A stretch of DNA of 64,000 nt from Symbiodinium natans (lineage: Eukaryota > Sar > Dinophyceae > Suessiales > Symbiodiniaceae). The translations under genes and the position numbers were made by a program. Below the pieces are notes generated by a model. The model did no database searches. It was not told the origin of the DNA and was given only the letters and a program-made list of their open reading frames with translations. Shown here piece after piece: positions 62,501 to 64,000 of the stretch (positions are counted from its first letter, which is position 1; every line of letters starts with the position of its first letter). The stretch spans positions 501,501 to 565,500 of the forward strand of contig CAJNDS010001413.1 in assembly GCA_905221605.1 (NCBI GenBank), given 5' to 3'.

Positions 62501-64000
62501 GGGCCGGTCGGTCACATGAGATGTAAAGAGCGGTTCCAACAGCTTGCCGGAATTTGCTTGCTTCAACATGCTCAAGCTCGCTGGTACGAAGTTCAGACCA
62601 ACATGGTACACGCTGGCGTACATTCTCCTTGACATTCATGATCTCCTGCATGTGTGTGATGTACGAAGTTGGCTGTCGAATCGTGATCCCATGCTCTGTC
62701 AACGTGTGCAACCGCTTAAGGAAACTGAACGAATGGCCCACTTCATACGCCAACTCATATGTGATCTGGAACCTCTGCTGTACTGTTGGAATGAAGCAGT
62801 CACGGGCCCAATCGAGCGGAAGCAGGAGCAGCGAATCATCGACGTGTATCATGCCGGGACCTTTGCTCTCACTTGCATGGACACTTGTAGACTTGCTGCT
62901 AAAACGGATCACGGCAGGACACTCTTTGCACTTCTCCACTTCAAAGTGTTCTGCAAGGAAATCGTAAAAGTAGTTGAACCACTGCTGCGACCCTTCACGT
63001 TGCCCTGGGACCATTGTCTGGAACACAAAATCCTGGCCTTGGATTCGGGATACAACCGGGACTGGTTGGGGAACTTCAAGGTACGCATCCTTTATGTCCA
63101 GGGCCACCAGCGCAAACTGTTCGGAAGGGCGAGTCTTCTTCCAGGTCAGGAACAAGGCAGGGAGGAGTCGGACGATGTCGGTGCTCGTCGCGGGGCTGAA
63201 CAGCCCCTCTTTGGAGTCATCAAGCCACCGGAACTCCCGGGCGCAGAGGCGGGAGCGACGGTACCACATACCGACCCCCTTTCGTTTCTTGAATCTCCAT
63301 GTTCGAACAAACTTCGTCGTCAGGCCTTTCATCAAGCTCACGTCTTCATTTGGAGTGGCTGCTCTCAAGACAGACTTCTTGATAAGCCGAGCCACCTCCA
63401 CACTGTCGGCCAGATCATCGAGCTCAGCCAAAATGGCGCTGTCGAGCTCAGGCTCCCTTCCATTGTCGGGAAACCACAGTCGCTCATCGTCCTCGCCAGG
63501 CGCGGCGACCACATCATCAGTGAAACTTTCGTCCTTCTCGGACGGCATGGACCAAAGATTGGCCCCAGTGTCCCAGCCATCGGGCTGATCCAGGTTGAAC
63601 TCACTCTCATCATTGACCTCGTAGGTTTGGCTTCCAAATGTCACAGCTCGCAAGCGCAGCTTCTTCAAAGGAGGCAGCATAGCCTCAGGGGTGCTTGGGA
63701 CTTCCTCTCTCATTGGAGGGTTTGCACCGGGCTCATCCACTGCCATGCTGCTGTCGGCTGCATTCGGAATCACTCTTGCACTCTCAGGAGGAGGAACACA
63801 CCGGGCGCTGCGATTCACAGGAGCCGAGACATCGGTGTCCCCGCCCAACAGCACAGCTGGTATCCCGGGTAAGTCGTCTTCGGGCGCCACGGCTGGCGCA
63901 ACAGCAGGAATGACACTGGGCTCTGCTGGTTCCACTGCAGGTGCTGGCACAACATCAGGCAGCCGTTGCTTTGGCATAGCAACGAACTTTGTTCCGACAA
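62490..64000 (-). CDS. pol: Pol middle part of copia 2: linker and reverse transcriptase (partial)
   Basis: The frame is open to the window edge (GTKFVAM precedes the ATG at 63977), so this is an internal piece of a longer polyprotein. An acidic Pro/Ala-rich linker (1-200) is followed by reverse transcriptase with YRRSRLCAREF, ALDIKDAYLEV (D294, D297), MVPGQREGSQQWF and MIHVDDSLLL (378-381). Near residue 490, at ISCDRP, the reading frame is lost by a one-base indel (about 62500), and the other frame continues the normal sequence. The ORF itself runs on out of frame to 62325. Confidence 0.88.

Larger units (their letters stand above)
60715..64000 (-). mobile_element. Copia 2: Ty1/copia retrotransposon, 3' part (runs off the window)
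   Basis: 3' LTR, polypurine tract, tail, RNase H and reverse transcriptase are present. The integrase, gag and 5' LTR lie beyond 64000. Same orientation as copia 1 and likewise inserted in satellite DNA. The left target copy is probably AGCAA (60710-60714). A one-base frameshift in pol suggests this copy is inactive. Confidence 0.9.

Overview
The window looks like repeat-dominated nuclear DNA from a dinoflagellate, possibly a Symbiodiniaceae relative. Three things suggest this. A 16-nt match to the 3' part of the dinoflagellate trans-spliced leader sits at 9458-9473. The retrotransposons resemble tyrosine-recombinase (DIRS/PAT/Ngaro-type) and Ty1/copia elements known from dinoflagellate genomes. 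The rest is largely tandem and nested repeats. I see no convincing host gene, rRNA, tRNA or bacterial-style operon.

Region 1 (1-15217) holds two nested tyrosine-recombinase retroelements, both coding on the minus strand. Element A (619-9630) appears structurally complete. It has split direct repeats in the order A1 - body - B1 - A2 - B2, a tyrosine recombinase ORF, and a second gene that reads Gag, in-frame UGA, methyltransferase-like domain, oxygenase-like domain, reverse transcriptase and RNase H. A sits inside the RNase H of an older, related element B (9631-15217 plus 1-618). The displaced end of B's RNase H is still readable at 443-618. In both A and B, Gag is separated from the downstream polyprotein by a single in-frame UGA followed by CUA, a known readthrough context. 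Both elements also carry indels, so these copies look inactive.

Region 2 (15218-30236) is a mosaic of repeat modules. It contains an orphan copy of the satellite seen later, 201-bp direct repeats, an RNase H fragment, four 31-bp near-perfect palindromes, about 275-bp tandem repeats, about 125-bp repeats with a hairpin, G-rich degenerate repeats and minisatellites. The only plausible protein here is an unknown coiled-coil protein broken by a frameshift in a homopolymer (28832-29834, minus).

Region 3 (30237-39168) is a nearly intact Ty1/copia element on the minus strand. It has 135-bp LTRs, a 5-bp target duplication with one mismatch, a primer-binding site and a polypurine tract. It inserted into a satellite unit.

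Region 4 (39174-60714) is a higher-order satellite array of about 1.72 kb per basic unit. Within each unit a 445-bp subunit occurs one, two or three times. Region 5 (60715-64000) is the 3' part of a second copia element, also on the minus strand and also inserted in the satellite. Both copia polyproteins end in a membrane segment followed by a small HxxxC/CxxC motif.

The strongest candidates for new biology are four: the UGA-CUA Gag/Pol junction, the pairing of a cytosine-methyltransferase-like domain with a 2-oxoglutarate-oxygenase-like domain in a recombinase retroelement, the spliced-leader relic inside the element's own terminal repeat, and the shared C-terminal membrane/zinc-like tail of the copia elements.
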